Program-made: the position numbers and the translations under genes
DNA from: SYFY01 sp031385325
Lineage (GTDB): Bacteria > Pseudomonadota > Gammaproteobacteria > Pseudomonadales > Azotimanducaceae
Assembly (NCBI GenBank): GCA_031385325.1
Contig: JANNBJ010000107.1
Span: 10,759-74,758 of the forward strand
Reading direction: 5' to 3'
Length of the DNA: 64,000 nt
Part shown: positions 62,597-64,000 of the stretch, in pieces
Position numbering within the stretch: the first letter of the stretch is position 1
Layout of the letters: each line of letters starts with the position of its first letter
The notes under the pieces: generated by a model
What the model was told of the DNA's origin: nothing
The model's input: only the letters and a program-made list of their open reading frames with translations
The model's database searches: none

Positions 62597-63865
62597 ATGC
62601 CACTAACCCGCTGGAAAACACGCATCGCAATCATCGGCGGTGGCATTGGCGGTCTGGTCATGGCACTGCAGTGTCGACGCCGTGGGCTCGATTGTCTGGT
62701 GTTTGAAGCGGCCCCGCGCCTCGAACCGCTCGGTGTGGGTATCAACCTGCTGCCTCACAGTGTCCGGATACTCAGCGACCTGGGGCTATTGGACGCGCTT
62801 CGTGCAACCGCTGTGGAAACCTCGACACTGGCATTCTTCAACCAGTGGGGCCAGCTGATCTGGCAGGAACCACGGGGACTTGCTGCCGGTTACGACTATC
62901 CGCAATTTTCAATTCACAGAGGTGAACTGCAGACGATTCTGCTGAGCGAGGCGACTCTCCAGCTCGGCGCTGAACACATCTTGACCGGACACGCCATCAA
63001 ACGTTTCGATGCGGGCAATGCAACGATGCCCGCCACTGCGGTATTTGAAAACCGCAGGACTGGCGAGGAGATCGGGGAAGTCTGCGCCGACGTCATCATC
63101 GCGGCCGACGGAATACACTCAACTGTCCGCGCCGCCTTCCATCCGGACGAAGGATTACCCAGATATTCAGGCCGTGTTCTGTGGCGAGGATGTGCGATGG
63201 CCCCGGCATTCCTCGATGGGCGCAGCATGATCCAGGCTGGGCACGCCACACAAAAAGCTGTGATTTACCCAATCTCCGGACAAGCGTTCCAGGCGACCGG
63301 AAAAAACCTCACCAACTGGATCATGGAACGCATCGTCCCGGGCACCACACCGCAACGCCAGGATTGGTCGAAGCAGGTCGACAAGTCGGTGTTCGCCGAA
63401 CACTTCGCGAACTGGCAATGGGACTGGCTCGATGTGCCTGCACTGATCGCCAATGGCGGCGATGCCTTTGAATATCCCATGTGCGATCGCGACCCGCTGC
63501 CCCAATGGTCACATGGCAGAGTCACCTTGTTAGGCGATGCCGCACATCCCATGTACCCCATCGGCTCGAACGGGGCTTCGCAGGCAATTCTCGACGCAGC
63601 AAGCCTCGCCGATGCTCTGAACGATTGTGCTGACGTAGAACAAGCTCTCGCACGGTACGAAGCGGAACGGCGCGAGGTGACCGCAAAAATCGTTCTGGCC
63701 AGCCGCGGCAACGGTCCGGATCAGGTCATGCAACTCGCCGAAGAACGAGCGCCACGGGGCTTTCATCACATACACGACGTCATCAGCCAGGATGAACTCG
63801 AGGCAATCGCTGCGCAGTACAAACAAACTGCTGGATTCACCCGTGCCCAAGTCAATCGCCACTGA
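62597..63865 (+). CDS. FAD-dependent monooxygenase (PHBH-like, UbiH/salicylate-hydroxylase group)
   Basis: The 422-residue protein has IAIIGGGIGGLVMALQCRRRG (GxGxxG FAD site), DVIIAADGIHSTVR (DG motif) and TLLGDAAHPMYPIGSNGASQAILDA (GD motif). The order is typical of class A aromatic hydroxylases, which insert one oxygen from O2 using NAD(P)H. There is no membrane anchor. It lies 16 bp after the MlrC-like gene, completing a probable three-gene operon that starts with the selenoprotein-B-like gene. An aromatic or N-containing substrate is possible. Confidence 0.92.
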   Translation: MPLTRWKTRIAIIGGGIGGLVMALQCRRRGLDCLVFEAAPRLEPLGVGINLLPHSVRILSDLGLLDALRATAVETSTLAFFNQWGQLIWQEPRGLAAGYDYPQFSIHRGELQTILLSEATLQLGAEHILTGHAIKRFDAGNATMPATAVFENRRTGEEIGEVCADVIIAADGIHSTVRAAFHPDEGLPRYSGRVLWRGCAMAPAFLDGRSMIQAGHATQKAVIYPISGQAFQATGKNLTNWIMERIVPGTTPQRQDWSKQVDKSVFAEHFANWQWDWLDVPALIANGGDAFEYPMCDRDPLPQWSHGRVTLLGDAAHPMYPIGSNGASQAILDAASLADALNDCADVEQALARYEAERREVTAKIVLASRGNGPDQVMQLAEERAPRGFHHIHDVISQDELEAIAAQYKQTAGFTRAQVNRH

Positions 63866-63905
63866 TCCAGACCTGATACAAAACGTCAGGAACGCCCGCT
63901 GGCTT

Positions 63906-64000
63906 CTAGCCCGCACTATTCATGAAGTATCGTAGCGAGGGCGTCGAGAGTAGTGAAAACGCTGGGTGGCGCGGACCTGCGTGCGCGCAGGCGTGCTTGA
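63906..64000. mobile_element. Second copy (partial) of the 12495-12678 repeat element
   Basis: CTAGCCCGCACTATTCATGA begins at 63906 and differs from the 12495 element end by one base. The next about 70 bp align with the minus strand of the first copy (shared CGAGGG, GTGAAAA and GGGTGGCGCGGAC). The window ends inside it. Whether this is another short element or the start of a full insertion sequence cannot be seen. Confidence 0.7.

Noticed and set aside
1..64000. tRNA-Sec (selC) or other RNA genes
   Set aside because: I looked for a selC-like cloverleaf and other tRNA/rRNA patterns by eye and found none; a tRNAscan/Infernal search would be decisive.

Overview
The window looks like chromosomal DNA (roughly 58-62% GC by eye) from an uncultured, aerobic, catabolically versatile gammaproteobacterium. 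Evidence is a DUF2058/YaiL-like protein, a PA3496-like acidic protein, CYP153-type P450s with a putidaredoxin-type ferredoxin, an RND efflux pair and CoxA-free but CoA-rich degradative genes (CaiB/BaiF CoA-transferase, two enoyl-CoA hydratases, a thiolase, many SDRs, amidohydrolases, an LLM/F420-type oxidoreductase and a deazaflavin-type nitroreductase). The exact lineage cannot be fixed from this sequence. No rRNA, tRNA or CRISPR array was found.

Layout. 1-636: non-coding, with a 169-bp near-perfect palindromic element and a 16-bp-periodic GTTTTAAAAC array. 637-4944: two adjacent P-loop ATPases, the second with seven 43-residue TPR-like repeats. 5137-8357 (minus): FAD oxidoreductase-SelD fusion, a DsbA-like protein that may use a CTG start, and an acidic PA3496-like protein. 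8.5-11.2 kb: Lrp regulator, YdjM-like membrane protein, CoA-transferase. 11.4-17.1 kb: RND adaptor and permease split by a MITE-like element, then two translationally coupled DsbA/HCCA-isomerase-like proteins. 17.0-22.6 kb (minus): a run of small redox and catabolic enzymes. 22.76 kb: a 38-codon membrane microprotein. 23-27.6 kb: aldo-keto reductase and two CYP153-like P450s with a ferredoxin. 27.7-32.1 kb: DJ-1/PfpI protein, two amidohydrolases, a MATE remnant and an LLM oxidoreductase. 32.2-37.7 kb: P1 peptidase, M20 deacylase, SDR, threonine dehydratase-like enzyme, DUF2058 and enoyl-CoA hydratase. 37.9-41.9 kb: one-module NRPS (C-A-T-TE). 42-47.5 kb: CoaX, thiolase, Ddn-like protein, GNAT and class III cyclase-TPR. 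47.5-53.2 kb: hexahaem cytochrome, two secreted proteins and an SDR. 53.3-57 kb: gamma-glutamyltransferase-like, GFA and type-B carboxylesterase. 57-60 kb (minus): enoyl-CoA hydratase, TIM-barrel and MFS genes. 60.1-63.9 kb: a selenoprotein-B-like gene, an M81/MlrC protein and an FAD monooxygenase. 63.9-64.0 kb: the end of a second copy of the MITE-like element.

The most notable item is the gene at 60118-61053. Its frame runs through one in-frame UGA (60619-60621) in a U-x-x-C context. A hairpin starts 3 nt after the UGA; its GUU apical loop, with G first, lies 18 nt downstream. This is the expected bacterial SECIS geometry. The same frame resumes with GrdB/PrdB-like sequence, stops 6 bp before the MlrC gene, and carries that gene's GGAGG at its own 3' end. 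selD in the same window (5733-7913) provides the matching selenium-donor enzyme. No other glycine, sarcosine, betaine or proline reductase genes are visible. The gene sits instead with an M81 metallopeptidase, an FAD hydroxylase and, divergently, an MFS exporter and a TIM-barrel gene. This suggests an uncharacterised selenium-dependent catabolic or redox operon in an aerobe.
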